Part shown: positions 54,537 through 64,000 of the stretch, piece after piece
Layout: every line of letters begins with the position of its first letter
Numbering within the stretch: the first letter of the stretch is position 1
Origin: Ensifer adhaerens
GTDB taxonomy: Bacteria > Pseudomonadota > Alphaproteobacteria > Rhizobiales > Rhizobiaceae
Reading direction: 5' to 3'
Length of the DNA: 64,000 nucleotides
NCBI RefSeq assembly: GCF_000697965.2
Contig: NZ_CP015880.1
Location: forward strand, 3,681,001-3,745,000
The notes under the pieces: model-generated
Seen by the model: the letters and a program-made list of their open reading frames with translations, nothing else
The model's database searches: none
What the model was told of the DNA's origin: nothing
Position numbers and translations under genes: made by a program

Positions 54537-54741
54537 TCTTTTCCGTTTCGGAAACAATTCTTCGCATCCTTGCAGAATTGACAGGGAATGAATTGGTGAG
54601 AAACTGCGGCCGTTTCACGCGCGTATTGCGCATGGGCTGGTCCGAGACTCGCTTCAGGCGCAAGATCAACATGTTGGGGCGTTTTCATCGCATCCGTTCG
54701 GATCGGTGGCGCTCCTTACGTCTATTTCAAGGAGTTGGCAG

Positions 54742-56913
54742 ATGGACCGCATTGAGACGTATGGATTGAAGATTGATGCGGACCTCCATCGCTTCCTGAT
54801 GGAAGAGGCGATGCCGGGCACCGGCGTCGATGCAGAGCACTTCTTTGCTGAGCTTTCCGCCCTCGTGCACGATCTGGCGCCGAAGAACCGGGCGCTGCTC
54901 GCCAAGCGCGACGACCTGCAGGCCAAGCTCGACGCCTGGTACAAGCAGAACGGCGCCCCCAGCGATATGGAGACCTATCAGGCCTTCCTGCGCGATATCG
55001 GCTACCTGCTGCCCGAGGGTGGCGAGTTCAGCGTTTCGACCGCCAATGTCGATCCGGAGATCGCGACGATCGCCGGCCCCCAGCTCGTCGTTCCGGTCAT
55101 GAATGCGCGCTATGCGCTGAACGCCGCCAATGCACGCTGGGGCTCGCTCTACGATGCGCTCTACGGCACGGACGCGATTTCGGACGCTGATGGCGCCGAG
55201 AAGGGCCGCGGCTACAATCCGAAGCGCGGCGCCAAGGTCATCGCCTGGGCGCGAAACTTCCTCGACGCCAGTGCGCCGCTGGCGAATGGAAGCTGGGCGG
55301 ACGTTACTTCCCTGAAGGTTGCTGGCAGTGCGCTGGCGATTGGTCTCAAGGATGGTTCGAGCACTGCACTGCGCAACGCCGCTCAATTCGCCGGCTATTC
55401 CGGGGCTGAAGGTGCGCGCTTCGAGATCGTTCTCCGGCACAACAATCTGCATGCGATCGTCGTCCTCGACGCCACCACGCCGATCGGCAAGGAAGATCCG
55501 GCGGGCATCGCCGACGTCATTCTCGAATCGGCGATCACCACGATCATGGACTGCGAAGATTCTGTCGCCGCCGTCGATGCCGAAGACAAGGTTGTCGTCT
55601 ACCGCAACTGGCTCGGCCTGATGAAGGGCGACCTCGAAGAAGAGGTTGCCAAGGGCGGCAAGACCTTTACCCGTCGTCTCAATGCCGACCGCGTTTACAC
55701 GGCAACTGCCGGCGGTACGCTTTCCCTTCCCGGCCGCTCGCTAATGCTGGTCCGCAACGTCGGCCACCTCATGACGAATCCGGCTATCCTTGACCGCGAC
55801 GGCAAGGAAGTGCCCGAGGGCATCATGGACGCGATGGTGACGGCGCTGATTGCCCTCCACGATGTCGGCAACGGCGGTCGCCGCATGAACTCCCGCGAGG
55901 GTTCCATGTATGTCGTCAAGCCGAAGATGCATGGCCCCGAGGAAGTCGCCTTCGCCAGCGAGATTTTCGCCCGTGTCGAAAAGGCGCTCCGCATGCCCGC
56001 CAACACCATGAAGATGGGCATCATGGACGAGGAGCGCCGCACGACGGTCAACCTCAAGGAATGCATCCGCGCGGCCCGCGAGCGCGTCGTCTTCATCAAC
56101 ACCGGCTTCCTCGATCGCACCGGCGACGAAATGCACACCTCCATGGAAGCCGGCCCGATGATCCGCAAGGGTGACATGAAGCAGGCAGCCTGGATCGGCG
56201 CCTATGAAAACTGGAACGTCGACATCGGGCTTGAATGTGGCCTGTCCGGTCACGCCCAGATCGGCAAGGGCATGTGGGCGATGCCCGATCTGATGGCGGC
56301 GATGCTCGAACAGAAGATCGCCCACCCGAAGGCCGGCGCCAACACCGCCTGGGTGCCGTCGCCCACGGCGGCCACTCTGCACGCGACCCACTACCACCGC
56401 GTCAATGTTGCCGAGGTCCAGGCGAGCCTGAAGAGCCGCGCCCGCGCCCAGCTCTCCGATATCCTGTCGGTGCCGGTAGCCGTCCGCCCGAACTGGACGC
56501 CCGAGGAAATCCAGCGCGAACTCGACAACAACGCGCAAGGCATTCTCGGCTACGTCGTGCGCTGGGTCGATCAGGGCGTCGGCTGCTCGAAGGTTCCCGA
56601 CATCAACAATGTCGGCCTGATGGAAGACCGTGCGACGCTGCGCATCTCCGCCCAGCACATGGCCAACTGGCTGCATCATGGCGTCGTCACCGAGGCCCAG
56701 GTCGTCGAGACGATGAAGCGCATGGCGGCCGTCGTCGACAGTCAGAACGCTGATGATCCGCTCTACGTCGCGATGGCCGGCAATTTCGACCGTTCGATTG
56801 CCTTCCAGGCCGCCGTCGAACTCGTCCTCCAGGGCCGCGAGCAGCCGAACGGCTACACCGAGCCGGTCCTGCACCGCCGCCGCCTGGAGCTGAAGGCGCG
56901 CAACGCCGCCTGA
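54742..56913 (+). CDS. glcB: Malate synthase G
   Basis: A 723-residue enzyme that joins glyoxylate and acetyl-CoA to malate. The ATG at 54742 with AAGGAG upstream gives [19 protein letters not shown] and the standard length. Catalytic and metal residues sit in [38 protein letters not shown] and [20 protein letters not shown]. It serves growth on acetate, glycolate and other C2 sources. Upstream 54537-54741 is non-coding; a GTTTCGGAAAC palindrome is present but I assign nothing to it. Confidence 0.97.
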   Translation: MDRIETYGLKIDADLHRFLMEEAMPGTGVDAEHFFAELSALVHDLAPKNRALLAKRDDLQAKLDAWYKQNGAPSDMETYQAFLRDIGYLLPEGGEFSVSTANVDPEIATIAGPQLVVPVMNARYALNAANARWGSLYDALYGTDAISDADGAEKGRGYNPKRGAKVIAWARNFLDASAPLANGSWADVTSLKVAGSALAIGLKDGSSTALRNAAQFAGYSGAEGARFEIVLRHNNLHAIVVLDATTPIGKEDPAGIADVILESAITTIMDCEDSVAAVDAEDKVVVYRNWLGLMKGDLEEEVAKGGKTFTRRLNADRVYTATAGGTLSLPGRSLMLVRNVGHLMTNPAILDRDGKEVPEGIMDAMVTALIALHDVGNGGRRMNSREGSMYVVKPKMHGPEEVAFASEIFARVEKALRMPANTMKMGIMDEERRTTVNLKECIRAARERVVFINTGFLDRTGDEMHTSMEAGPMIRKGDMKQAAWIGAYENWNVDIGLECGLSGHAQIGKGMWAMPDLMAAMLEQKIAHPKAGANTAWVPSPTAATLHATHYHRVNVAEVQASLKSRARAQLSDILSVPVAVRPNWTPEEIQRELDNNAQGILGYVVRWVDQGVGCSKVPDINNVGLMEDRATLRISAQHMANWLHHGVVTEAQVVETMKRMAAVVDSQNADDPLYVAMAGNFDRSIAFQAAVELVLQGREQPNGYTEPVLHRRRLELKARNAA

Positions 56914-56939
56914 TTCGCCACCGAAGTCGGGGTATTGGA

Positions 56940-56975
56940 AAAGAGCCGTGCGTTCACATGAACGCACGGCTCTTT
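56940..56975 (+). terminator. Strong hairpin terminator after glcB
   Basis: A 17-base perfect inverted repeat (56940-56956 with 56959-56975), A-rich on the left and T-rich on the right, so it can act in both directions. It lies between convergent glcB and the chemoreceptor gene. Confidence 0.85.
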
Positions 56976-57025
56976 CGTTTCAGCGGTGGTCCGGTCTTCC
57001 AGACACGATCGCAGCCCGTGCCGCT

Positions 57026-58951
57026 CTAAAACTCCGCCCAGCCGTCCGTTGCGAGTGCGGCATTGCCGTGGGTGGCATAGGGGGCTGGTCGGCGTACCGG
57101 CTGAGGACGTCCCTGGTCACGCGTGGTTGCGGCGACTGCCGGGGCAGGCGCCATCGGCCTGCCCTTTGGCTGGGCCTCGCCGGCGAGCGTGAAACGGTCG
57201 ATCAGGTTGCGCAGGTTCGTGCCTTCCTGCGCCAGCGTCGCGGAGGCCGCATTGGCTTCCTCGACCATCGCTGCGTTCCGCTGCGTTACCTGGTCCATCT
57301 GGTTGACGGCGGTGTTGACTTCGCTCAATCCCACCGACTGTTCGCGGGCGGAGGTGGCGATCGCCGCCATGTGTTCGTTGATCGTGATCACATGCGCTTC
57401 GATCGTCTGCAGCGCCTCGCCGGTGTCGCGCACCAGGTGCACGCCGTTCTCGACCTCCCGGCTCGATGTACGGATGAGATCCTTGATTTCTTTCGCAGCC
57501 TTCGCCGAGCGCTGAGCGAGCTCGCGCACCTCCTGGGCCACGACGGCGAAGCCCTTTCCCGCTTCGCCGGCCCGCGCTGCTTCGACGCCGGCATTCAGCG
57601 CCAAGAGATTTGTCTGGAAGGCGATCTCGTCGATGACGCCGATAATGCTGGAAATCTGGCTGGAGGATTCCTCGATCCGACGCATGGCTTCCACCGCGTT
57701 GGCGACGACGACGGCGGATTGGGCCGCGCTGGTCTTCGCCTCGCCGGCGATGTCGCGTGCCTCCTCCGTCCGTCTTGAGGAATTGCTGACATTGGCGGTG
57801 ATCTGATCGAGCGCCGCGGCCGTTTCCTCGAGAGACGCGGCCTGCTGTTCGGTGCGCTTGGACAGGTCGTCGGCGCTCTGGCTGATTTCGCGCGTGCCCA
57901 TGCCGATGTTTTGGGCGCTGTCGGCAACGGCGAGAAGCGCATCGTTCAACTGCGCGGCCGCCTTGTTGAGGTCGTGCCGCAATTGTTCGAACTCGGCGGC
58001 GAACGGCTCATGTAGCTGAACGGCGAGATCGCCGTTGGCCAGCCGCTGCAGGCCGCCGGCAAGTCCGGCGGTCGCCTGCGTCAGCTTTTCCTGCGCCGCC
58101 TGCTCCGCCGCCTTCTGGACGCGGACACGTTCGGCCTCGCCGTTGCGGCGGTTCTCCTCGGCCTCCGCCTGCAGCCGAAGATTCGAGCGCGCCGCCTCGC
58201 GGAAGGATTGAATGGCGCGGGCCATTTCGGCGATCTCGTCCTTGCCGCGCACCGGCTCGTCGGCATCTTCAACGTGGCCGTCGATCAGCCGGCGCATGGC
58301 GGCGATCTGGCGGGCGAGCGGTCCGACGACGCCGCGCAGCACCACAAGCAGGGTGCCGCCAGCAAGCGCCACGACGAGAACGATGATCCCAATGTTGAGT
58401 GTCTGTACGGTTTCGAACTCGTGATGCTTGGCCTCGAAGGCCGTACCCGAAAGTTCGACCTGCAGGTCCGAAATCTCGGAGATCGTGGCCGTCAGCGGAT
58501 CGATCGTAGCGTAGAGCTTGTCGCGCACGAAGGCATCAAGAGCCTTCTGGTCCTTGGCCGAGAGGATTTGCGTGAGTGCCGTGATCGAATCCATCGCAAC
58601 GACCATCTGGCTTCGTGCATTGTCGACGAGGTTCCGTTCCTCGTCGGTCATCGAGGTCGCCGCATAGGCATCCCAGTTTGACTTGATCGTTTCCCGTGCG
58701 GCATTGACCGAGGCAAGCCCGCTCTCCATCGATTCGTTGCCATTGCGCACCTTGTGGGCAGCATCGACGATCGAGACCGCAAAGGCGTCGGAAGTCGCCT
58801 TCAGGTTCTTCAGCGGCACAATGCGATCGGCGTAGACCGCGTCCATCATGTCGCTGGTTTCCGACAGCGTGCTCTGGCTGTGAATAGCGATGCCGATAGC
58901 GATGGATGATAGAAGCGCGATTGCGCCGATAAGCTTGGTCTTGATCAGCAT
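57026..58951 (-). CDS. Methyl-accepting chemotaxis protein
   Basis: A 641-residue transmembrane chemoreceptor. The ATG at 58951 (GGGAGG upstream) gives [18 protein letters not shown], the first membrane segment; the second is at about 186-206. The periplasmic part (about 30-185) is a four-helix-bundle ligand domain; HAMP is about 207-258; the signalling tip is [20 protein letters not shown]. The last residues are DGWAEF, a WxxF pentapeptide of the type that tethers CheR and CheB. Ligand unknown. No other chemotaxis genes are nearby. Confidence 0.94.
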   Translation of the reverse strand: MLIKTKLIGAIALLSSIAIGIAIHSQSTLSETSDMMDAVYADRIVPLKNLKATSDAFAVSIVDAAHKVRNGNESMESGLASVNAARETIKSNWDAYAATSMTDEERNLVDNARSQMVVAMDSITALTQILSAKDQKALDAFVRDKLYATIDPLTATISEISDLQVELSGTAFEAKHHEFETVQTLNIGIIVLVVALAGGTLLVVLRGVVGPLARQIAAMRRLIDGHVEDADEPVRGKDEIAEMARAIQSFREAARSNLRLQAEAEENRRNGEAERVRVQKAAEQAAQEKLTQATAGLAGGLQRLANGDLAVQLHEPFAAEFEQLRHDLNKAAAQLNDALLAVADSAQNIGMGTREISQSADDLSKRTEQQAASLEETAAALDQITANVSNSSRRTEEARDIAGEAKTSAAQSAVVVANAVEAMRRIEESSSQISSIIGVIDEIAFQTNLLALNAGVEAARAGEAGKGFAVVAQEVRELAQRSAKAAKEIKDLIRTSSREVENGVHLVRDTGEALQTIEAHVITINEHMAAIATSAREQSVGLSEVNTAVNQMDQVTQRNAAMVEEANAASATLAQEGTNLRNLIDRFTLAGEAQPKGRPMAPAPAVAATTRDQGRPQPVRRPAPYATHGNAALATDGWAEF

Positions 58952-59172
58952 GCCAGTCCCTCCCGAGCGGAATTTCGTGGGCACACTGTTTCGATTATTT
59001 AGATAACGCTTACTTAATAAGCGGCTGAATTTAAGTCGAAATTGAACTTTCCGAGCGGACAGGGACAAATACCGCGACCCTGATTTGAGCGCGAATCAGG
59101 ACGGCAACTTTGCGTCGATGGTGTGCCTGCTTGCGGCTTTCGCTCGGAAGTTGGGTGACGTGAGCGCGAACG

Positions 59173-59199
59173 AAAAAAGCCGCCGACAGAGTCGGCGGC
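59173..59199 (-). terminator. Intrinsic terminator of the L,D-transpeptidase gene
   Basis: GCCGCCGAC (59179-59187) pairs with GTCGGCGGC (59191-59199) around AGA. On the minus strand six T follow (A-run 59173-59178), 25 bases after the stop codon. Confidence 0.88.
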
Positions 59200-59223
59200 T
59201 TCGTCAGTCTCGATCTGATTCGA

Positions 59224-59913
59224 TTACTGCTGGACGACGACGCGGGCGCTCTTGCCGGGGCGAACGCGCGAATAGAGGTCGATGATGTCCTGGTTGATCA
59301 GGCGGATGCAGCCGGACGAAGCGGCGGTACCGATCGAGGACCATTCCGGCGTGCCGTGCAGACGGAACAGTGTATCCTTGCCCTGGTCATTGAAGAGGTA
59401 GAGGGCACGGGCGCCAAGCGGGTTCTTGAGGCCGGGACCCATGCCATCTTCGACGTACTTGGCGACTTCCGGCTTGCGTTCCGCCATTTCCTTCGGCGGA
59501 TGCCACATCGGCCATTCCTGCTTCCAGGCAATATAGGCTTCGCCTTCCCATGCAAAACCGGCCTTGCCGACGCCGATGCCGTAACGAACGGCCTTGCCGC
59601 CCGGCAGCACGTAGTAGAGGAAGCGATTCGGCGTGTTGACGACGATCGTTCCGGGGCGCTCGCTGGTGGCGTAATCGACGATCTGGCGATGGAAACGGGT
59701 ATCGACCTTGCTGATCGGAATGGCCGGCAGCGCGTAACCGTGATCCTCAACTGCGCCATAATCGCCGTTAAAGATCTGATTCGTAGCAACCTGTACCGTT
59801 GCGGGCGCGGGTTCGTTCGCAGCCGTTTCGGGCTTGGACGAGGTCGTCGAGCAGCCGGCAACGGCGAGTGTCGCCGCGAGGCTGCACAAGAGGAAGGCAT
59901 TGCGGAAGCGCAT
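59224..59913 (-). CDS. L,D-transpeptidase lipoprotein (YkuD domain)
   Basis: A 229-residue lipoprotein. The lipobox is TLAVAGCSTTS (Cys21). The YkuD catalytic motif is FRLHGTPEWSSIGTAASSGC followed by IRL, with the histidine and the nucleophilic cysteine about 17 residues apart. TIVVNTPNRFLYYVLPGG is the usual strand at the domain start. The family crosslinks peptidoglycan 3-3 or attaches proteins to it, a mode important in polar-growing Rhizobiales. It has its own terminator. Confidence 0.94.
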   Translation of the reverse strand: MRFRNAFLLCSLAATLAVAGCSTTSSKPETAANEPAPATVQVATNQIFNGDYGAVEDHGYALPAIPISKVDTRFHRQIVDYATSERPGTIVVNTPNRFLYYVLPGGKAVRYGIGVGKAGFAWEGEAYIAWKQEWPMWHPPKEMAERKPEVAKYVEDGMGPGLKNPLGARALYLFNDQGKDTLFRLHGTPEWSSIGTAASSGCIRLINQDIIDLYSRVRPGKSARVVVQQ

Positions 59914-60096
59914 GGGAGTCTCTTAAAAAGAAGCGAAGTAAAAACTGGGTCGCCGCGACCAACAGTGACTACGGTTATTTTCGATTAGTTTGAGCTATGC
60001 AAGAGATTGCGCGGCCACAATTTGGCTGAAAAGTGCAAATTCCATGACCCTTGTTTTTTTGCAACAAAATGACCGGCTCAAAGGGACACCGGACGC

Positions 60097-60621
60097 ATGA
60101 CGATCCTCTCCATCCATGGCGACAACCCCTTGATCGACGGTCGCCAATCGAATCGCGCGATGATGGTGCGCCGCGGTGTGCAGCGGCTGTTCGCCGAACT
60201 GCGCCATTCGGTCCTGCCGGAATTGACCTTGGCAAGTGGACGGCGTGCCGATCTGATCTCCTTGTCGGCGAAGGGCGAGATCTGGATCGTCGAGATCAAA
60301 ACCTCGATTGAGGACTTTCGCGTCGACCGCAAATGGCCGGACTACCGACAGCACTGCGACCGGCTGTTCTTCGCCACCCATGCCGCCGTGCCACTGGACA
60401 TCTTTCCGGAGGACTGCGGACTGCTGCTGTCTGACGGTTATGAAGGCCACATCGTTCGCGAGGCGCCCGAACACAGGCTGCCGCCGGCGACACGCAAGTC
60501 GGTGCTGCAACTCTTTGCCCGTACGGCAGCACAACGGCTGATGCTTGCCGAATGGGCGGCCGAGCGCAACGGCGAACTCGGTGATTCGATCGGCGACATC
60601 CTCTCCGGCGGTCGCGACTGA
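60097..60621 (+). CDS. mmcB: MmcB-family DNA repair protein
   Basis: A 174-residue PD-(D/E)XK-like protein. The motif is GRRADLISLSAKGEIWIVEI then KTS, with Asp52, Glu66 and Lys68. IEDFRVDRKWPDYRQHCDRL and DIFPEDCGLLLSDGYEG match the MmcB (DUF2161-like) family, named in Caulobacter for a mitomycin C response. The 183-base upstream gap is divergent from the L,D-transpeptidase and holds no feature I can name. Confidence 0.85.
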   Translation: MTILSIHGDNPLIDGRQSNRAMMVRRGVQRLFAELRHSVLPELTLASGRRADLISLSAKGEIWIVEIKTSIEDFRVDRKWPDYRQHCDRLFFATHAAVPLDIFPEDCGLLLSDGYEGHIVREAPEHRLPPATRKSVLQLFARTAAQRLMLAEWAAERNGELGDSIGDILSGGRD

Positions 60622-60629
60622 TCCCGCGG

Positions 60630-60665
60630 GGAAAAGCGACCGGAGCAGCTGTTGTGCGCCGGTCG
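60630..60665 (-). terminator. Weak hairpin between mmcB and actR
   Basis: CGACCGG (60637-60643) pairs with CCGGTCG (60659-60665) around 15 bases; on the minus strand CTTTTC follows. It could end actR transcripts, but the T-run is short. Confidence 0.4.
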
Positions 60666-60679
60666 TGGAAGTTGATTGC

Positions 60680-61264
60680 TTACTTCGGCGCGCGCTTGGC
60701 GAGAATGCGCTGCAGCGTGCGGCGATGCATGTTGAGCCGGCGCGCCGTTTCCGAGACGTTGCGCTCGCACATTTCATAGACGCGCTGAATATGTTCCCAC
60801 CGCACGCGATCGGCCGACATCGGGTTTTCCGGCGGCTCGACGCGTTCGCCCTGGCGCTGCACGAGCGCGGCAAAGATGTCGTCGGCATCGGCAGGCTTGG
60901 CAAGATAGTCGACCGCGCCGAGCTTCACCGCGTTCACGGCGGTGGCGATGTTGCCGTAGCCGGTCAGCATGATCATGCGCGTGTCGTCGCGCCGTCCGCG
61001 GATCGCTTCGATCACGTCGAGGCCGCTGCCGTCGCCGAGCCTGAGGTCGATGACCGCATATTTCGGCGGGTTGCCCTTGGCCTTGGCGATGCCTTCCGCG
61101 ACCGATTCGGCGATGTCGACCGAAAAGCCACGGGCTTCCATGGCGCGGGCCAACCGCCTGAGAAAGGGTGCGTCGTCATCGACGAGCAACAGGGTGCGGT
61201 CCGGTCCGATCAGTTCGGCGTCCTGTGCGGTGGTGCTGGGCGAAGCTGTCGATTTGTCGGTCAT
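60680..61264 (-). CDS. actR: Response regulator ActR (RegA/PrrA family)
   Basis: A 194-residue redox response regulator. The receiver domain has TLLLVDDDAPFLRRLARAM and phospho-Asp73 in AVIDLRLGDGSG; a proline-rich linker leads to a Fis-type helix-turn-helix, NVSETARRLNMHRRTLQRIL. In rhizobia ActR controls CO2 fixation, denitrification and acid tolerance. It lies 78 bases downstream of actS on the same strand. Confidence 0.96.
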   Translation of the reverse strand: MTDKSTASPSTTAQDAELIGPDRTLLLVDDDAPFLRRLARAMEARGFSVDIAESVAEGIAKAKGNPPKYAVIDLRLGDGSGLDVIEAIRGRRDDTRMIMLTGYGNIATAVNAVKLGAVDYLAKPADADDIFAALVQRQGERVEPPENPMSADRVRWEHIQRVYEMCERNVSETARRLNMHRRTLQRILAKRAPK

Positions 61265-61342
61265 TCTCGCAATCCTTGGGCAAAAACGGAACGCTTTCGC
61301 CGAGATTATAGGTTTCTGCCTCGTTCAATAAACTGCGAAATG

Positions 61343-62650
61343 TCATTTCGCCAGTTTCGTATCCATCAGGGCGCGCGGCCATTCGACGCTGACCCGGGCG
61401 CCCGGCCTCTCCGGCCCGCCATTCTCGAAGCGCAGGCGCGCGCCCGAGCGTTCGAGCAGCGTCTTTGCGATAAAGAGCCCGAGCCCGAGGCCGCCGGCGC
61501 TGTCATCCTTCTGCCTGCGTGTCACATAGGGTTCGCCGATCCGCTGCAGGATATCGGGCGCGAAACCGTCACCATCGTCGGCGATCGTGACGCGAACCCG
61601 ATCCGCCGTGTGCTCGACGGTTACGGTCACCTGTTTCTTGGCGTAGTCGACGGCGTTTTCCAAGAGGTTGCCGAGCCCATAGAGAATGCCGGCATTGCGG
61701 TTGCCGACCGGCTCCGTGGCACGGTCGCCCTTTTCGATGAGCTCGATGTGGATGCCGAACTCGCGATGCGGCGCCATCACCTCTTCGATCAGCGACGACA
61801 GCGGCAAAAGCCGCATGTGCTCCTCGCTCTCGGAGGACAGCGTCGTCAGCCGCTTCAGGATATCGCGGCAGCGTTCGCTCTGGCTGCGCAGCAGATGCAC
61901 GTCCTCCCCGAAGCGCGGATCGTCGCCGAGTTCGCGTTCCATCTCCTTGGCGACGACGCTGATGGTCGCAAGCGGCGTGCCGAGTTCATGGGCTGCCGCT
62001 GCCGCAAGCCCATCGAGCTGCGACAGGTGCTTTTCCCGCTGAAGCACCAGTTCGGTCGCCGTCAGCGCTTCCGACAGCTCACTCGCTTCCAGCGACACGC
62101 GGTAGGTATAGAAGGCGGCAAAGGCGGTCATCGAGACGATCGCAAACCAGATGCCGGCGGTCAGCACCCGCGGCATCAGCAGGACCGTGCCCGGATACCA
62201 GGGCAGCGGAAAGGGTGAAAAGGCGAGTGCGGTGATGGCGATTACCGCAAAACCGGCAAGAATGATGCTGTGTGACTTCGGCTGCGACGCAGAGGAAATG
62301 ATGACCGGGACGCAGAGCAGCGGCGCGAAGGGATTGGTGAGCCCGCCTGTGATGAACAGCAATCCGGTGATCTGCGCGAGATCGAGGCCGAGAAGCGCGA
62401 AGGCCGCCGGCGGCTGCAACCGGTGCGTCGGCGGATAGCGCAACGTCACATAGGCGTTGACCAGCGCGAGGCTCGCGATCAGCACCAGGCAGGAAATCAG
62501 CGGCAGAGGAAACTGCAGCCAGAAGGCCGTGATGAGGACGGCGATCGACTGGCCGCCGACGGCCAGCCAGCGCAGCCGGACGAGCGTCTGCAGGCGCAGG
62601 CTGCGGTTGCTGGTCTGGTCGTTGTTATGTTCGAGCGCAACAGTGGTCAT
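61343..62650 (-). CDS. actS: Redox sensor histidine kinase ActS (RegB/PrrB family)
   Basis: A 435-residue membrane kinase with about six transmembrane segments in the first 190 residues. The quinone-binding heptad GGLTNPF is present. The H-box is AAAAHELGTPLATISVV, and the redox-active cysteine expected for RegB is in LLRSQSERCRDILKRL. The ATPase domain has LLENAVDYA, DDGDGFAPDIL and GGLGLGLFIAKTLL. The ATG at 62650 is chosen over one 12 bases upstream on the ribosome site; either is possible. Confidence 0.95.
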   Translation of the reverse strand: MTTVALEHNNDQTSNRSLRLQTLVRLRWLAVGGQSIAVLITAFWLQFPLPLISCLVLIASLALVNAYVTLRYPPTHRLQPPAAFALLGLDLAQITGLLFITGGLTNPFAPLLCVPVIISSASQPKSHSIILAGFAVIAITALAFSPFPLPWYPGTVLLMPRVLTAGIWFAIVSMTAFAAFYTYRVSLEASELSEALTATELVLQREKHLSQLDGLAAAAAHELGTPLATISVVAKEMERELGDDPRFGEDVHLLRSQSERCRDILKRLTTLSSESEEHMRLLPLSSLIEEVMAPHREFGIHIELIEKGDRATEPVGNRNAGILYGLGNLLENAVDYAKKQVTVTVEHTADRVRVTIADDGDGFAPDILQRIGEPYVTRRQKDDSAGGLGLGLFIAKTLLERSGARLRFENGGPERPGARVSVEWPRALMDTKLAK

Positions 62651-62684
62651 TCGTGCCTGCATTTCAATGATCGATGCTTTCGTC

Positions 62685-64000
62685 TCATGTACCACGGGGC
62701 TTCGCCCGTGTCGTCGGCGCCGCATTGGCCGGATCCTCGGGCCAGGGATGCTTCGGATAGCGCCCGCGCATGTCGGCGCGCACATCGCGCCAGGAACCCG
62801 CCCAGAAACCGGGCAGGTCGCGCGTCGTCTGGATCGGCCGATGTCCGGGCGAGATCAGCTCGAGCAGCAACGGCAGCCGCCCATCGCCGATCGCCGGATG
62901 GGTCTTCAGGCCAAACAGCTCCTGTACCCGGATCGACAGCAGCGGCTCGTCGCCGTCGTAGTGGATCGGGTGCCGTTGCCCGGTCGGCGCCTCGAAATGC
63001 GTCGGCGCCAGCCGCCCGAGTTCCCGTTGCCGCTCGTGTGGAATGAGGGAGAGCAGACCGTCGGAGAGGTTGGATGCCTTGATGTCGGCAATCGCGGTGA
63101 TGCCGTGCTGGAAGGGAACGAACCAGTCGTCGAGACGGTCGAGCAGCGCTTCGTCGGAAACATCCGGCCAGGGTTCACCGATCGAGCGGTTGAGGAAGCC
63201 GATGCGGTCGCGCATCTGCATCGCCTCCTTGGAGAAGGGCAGGATGGCAAGGCCGAGCTGGCGTACGCCGTCGGCGAGTGCCCGCGCCGCCGATTCACCG
63301 GTCGGTCGTGTGAGCGGCGCCTCCTCGAAGATGATGGCGCCGAGCCGCGTGACCCGACGCGCCCGCACCTGCCGGCTGGCCTTGTCGAAAAAGCTCTGGT
63401 CCTCGCGGGTTATCGCCTCGGGCATATGCGCCTCGACCTCGGCGCGCGTCAGTTCTGCCGCCGCCAGCACGCGCTGGCCGCCGGCGCGGCCGGTCAGGTC
63501 GGCGATGACGAGCATGGAAGCCGCCGCCAGCCGCTCCGTCTCGGGGATCTCGGCGCCCCGTCCGTTCGCCATGACGAACCGGCCGCGGCCACCGCGCTGC
63601 AGCGCGATGCGGTCGGGAAAGGCGTGCATCAGCAGGGCACCCGGCTGGATCGGTTCGCTCGATTTCGGCGCGCCCTTCAGCTCGGCCGCCATGCGCCGCG
63701 CCAGATTGCGCGAGGCGTCGGCGCGGTCGCCACGCTCCTGACGGAAGCGGCGCACCCGGTCCTCGAGATCGACGCTGTTACCGCCCAAGCCCTGTTCGGT
63801 CAGCATCACCGCCAAGAGACACGCGGTTTCCGCCTGTCCCTCTTCGGCCGCGGCAACCGCCATTGCCGCCAGCCGCGGCGGCAAGGCCAGGTCGCGGATC
63901 TTGCGGCCCGTCGGGGTCAGCGCGCCGGCCTCGTCCAGCGCGCCAAGGCTGGTCAGCAGTTTCCTCGCTTCGGCGAGTGTCGTCTCCGGCGGCGCGTCGA
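62685..64000 (-). CDS. hrpB: ATP-dependent helicase HrpB, C-terminal part
   Basis: The frame is open to the right edge; the last 438 residues are visible. The first in-window residues (LGALDEAGALTPTGRKI then LPPRLAAMAV) are the HA2 winged-helix region of DEAH helicases, and the C-terminal HrpB domain follows with PTHFEAPTGQRHPIHYDGD, VQELFGLKTHPAIGDG and LPGFWAGSWRDVRADMRGRY. The helicase core with its Walker motifs lies outside. RNA helicase activity is assumed from the family. It ends 34 bases before actS begins. Confidence 0.93.
   Translation of the reverse strand, partial: DAPPETTLAEARKLLTSLGALDEAGALTPTGRKIRDLALPPRLAAMAVAAAEEGQAETACLLAVMLTEQGLGGNSVDLEDRVRRFRQERGDRADASRNLARRMAAELKGAPKSSEPIQPGALLMHAFPDRIALQRGGRGRFVMANGRGAEIPETERLAAASMLVIADLTGRAGGQRVLAAAELTRAEVEAHMPEAITREDQSFFDKASRQVRARRVTRLGAIIFEEAPLTRPTGESAARALADGVRQLGLAILPFSKEAMQMRDRIGFLNRSIGEPWPDVSDEALLDRLDDWFVPFQHGITAIADIKASNLSDGLLSLIPHERQRELGRLAPTHFEAPTGQRHPIHYDGDEPLLSIRVQELFGLKTHPAIGDGRLPLLLELISPGHRPIQTTRDLPGFWAGSWRDVRADMRGRYPKHPWPEDPANAAPTTRAKPRGT

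Noticed and set aside
56951..56966. TTCACATGAA core as a third parS-like site
   Set aside because: CACATG instead of CACGTG and at least six mismatches to the consensus; it is simply the tip of the glcB terminator hairpin.
58981..59045. TTAA pairs upstream of the chemoreceptor gene as a CtrA box
   Set aside because: The TTAA elements are 13 bases apart rather than the 7 required for a CtrA site.
1..64000. tRNA, rRNA, CRISPR array, prophage or toxin-antitoxin pair
   Set aside because: Looked for on both strands; no cloverleaf, no spaced repeats and no phage-type or toxin-antitoxin genes were seen.

Overview
The window is a GC-rich stretch of an alphaproteobacterial chromosome, almost certainly from the Rhizobiaceae and closest in style to Ensifer/Sinorhizobium. 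The evidence is the ChvG(ExoS)/ChvI - short HprK - EIIA - HPr block, a 536-residue PckA, the ActS/ActR pair, a DivL-type pseudo-kinase, intracellular PhaZ and the hisB-hisH-hisA-hisF-hisE-coaA and hslV-hslU blocks. As I recall the S. meliloti map, this gene order lies close to the chromosomal origin. Two parS-like sites found here (38245-38260 and 50330-50345) fit that. There is no tRNA, rRNA, CRISPR array or prophage that I can see. The one clear mobile element is an IS110/IS1111-type insertion at about 39005-40291.

Layout. (a) 1-9829: a sugar-acid catabolic island. It holds an HpcH-type aldolase (cut by the left edge), a tagaturonate-reductase-like enzyme, a GntR/FCD regulator with two winged-helix domains, UxaA altronate dehydratase, an aldo/keto reductase, a complete CUT2-type sugar ABC importer and an LgoD-like L-galactonate dehydrogenase. 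Together they spell a route L-galactose -> L-galactonate -> D-tagaturonate -> D-altronate -> 2-keto-3-deoxygluconate -> pyruvate + glyceraldehyde. (b) 10163-13085: PhaZ, DUF2852, a YgjP-like metallopeptidase and a small YqaE/Pmp3 membrane protein. (c) 13242-18443: trpF-trpB-trpA, accD, folC. (d) 18537-30421, minus strand: trxA, addA, addB, murU-like, a tsaE-amgK-like fusion and divL; the genes from divL to addA overlap or nearly touch and look like one transcript. (e) 30728-36296, minus strand: ahcY, HPr, EIIA-Man, short hprK, chvG, chvI. (f) 36621-41947, plus strand: pckA, arfB, the IS, a BON-LysM protein, a secreted hypothetical, alkB. (g) 41963-46590, minus strand: coaA, hisE, hisF, hisA, hisH, DUF2628, hisB. 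(h) 46818-51800, plus strand: hslV, GNAT, hslU, a DUF1402 secreted protein, a cytochrome P450. (i) 51754-64000: a secreted hypothetical, a hydantoinase/oxoprolinase-like protein, glcB, a chemoreceptor, an L,D-transpeptidase, mmcB, actR, actS and the C-terminal part of hrpB.

How the genes work together. Much of the window is core physiology: tryptophan and histidine synthesis, fatty acid, folate and CoA synthesis, and double-strand break repair. Another layer is regulatory: DivL for cell-cycle control, ChvGI for envelope and acid response, the nitrogen-type PTS output proteins, and ActSR for redox. PckA and malate synthase are central to growth on dicarboxylates and C2 compounds. The points most worth a second look are the non-phosphorylating L-galactose/L-galactonate cluster with its double-wHTH regulator and shared operator motif, the DivL Tyr-for-His substitution, the TsaE-AmgK fusion beside MurU, the parS-like sites, the structured RNA-like tail of the IS element, and the lysozyme-like reading of DUF1402.
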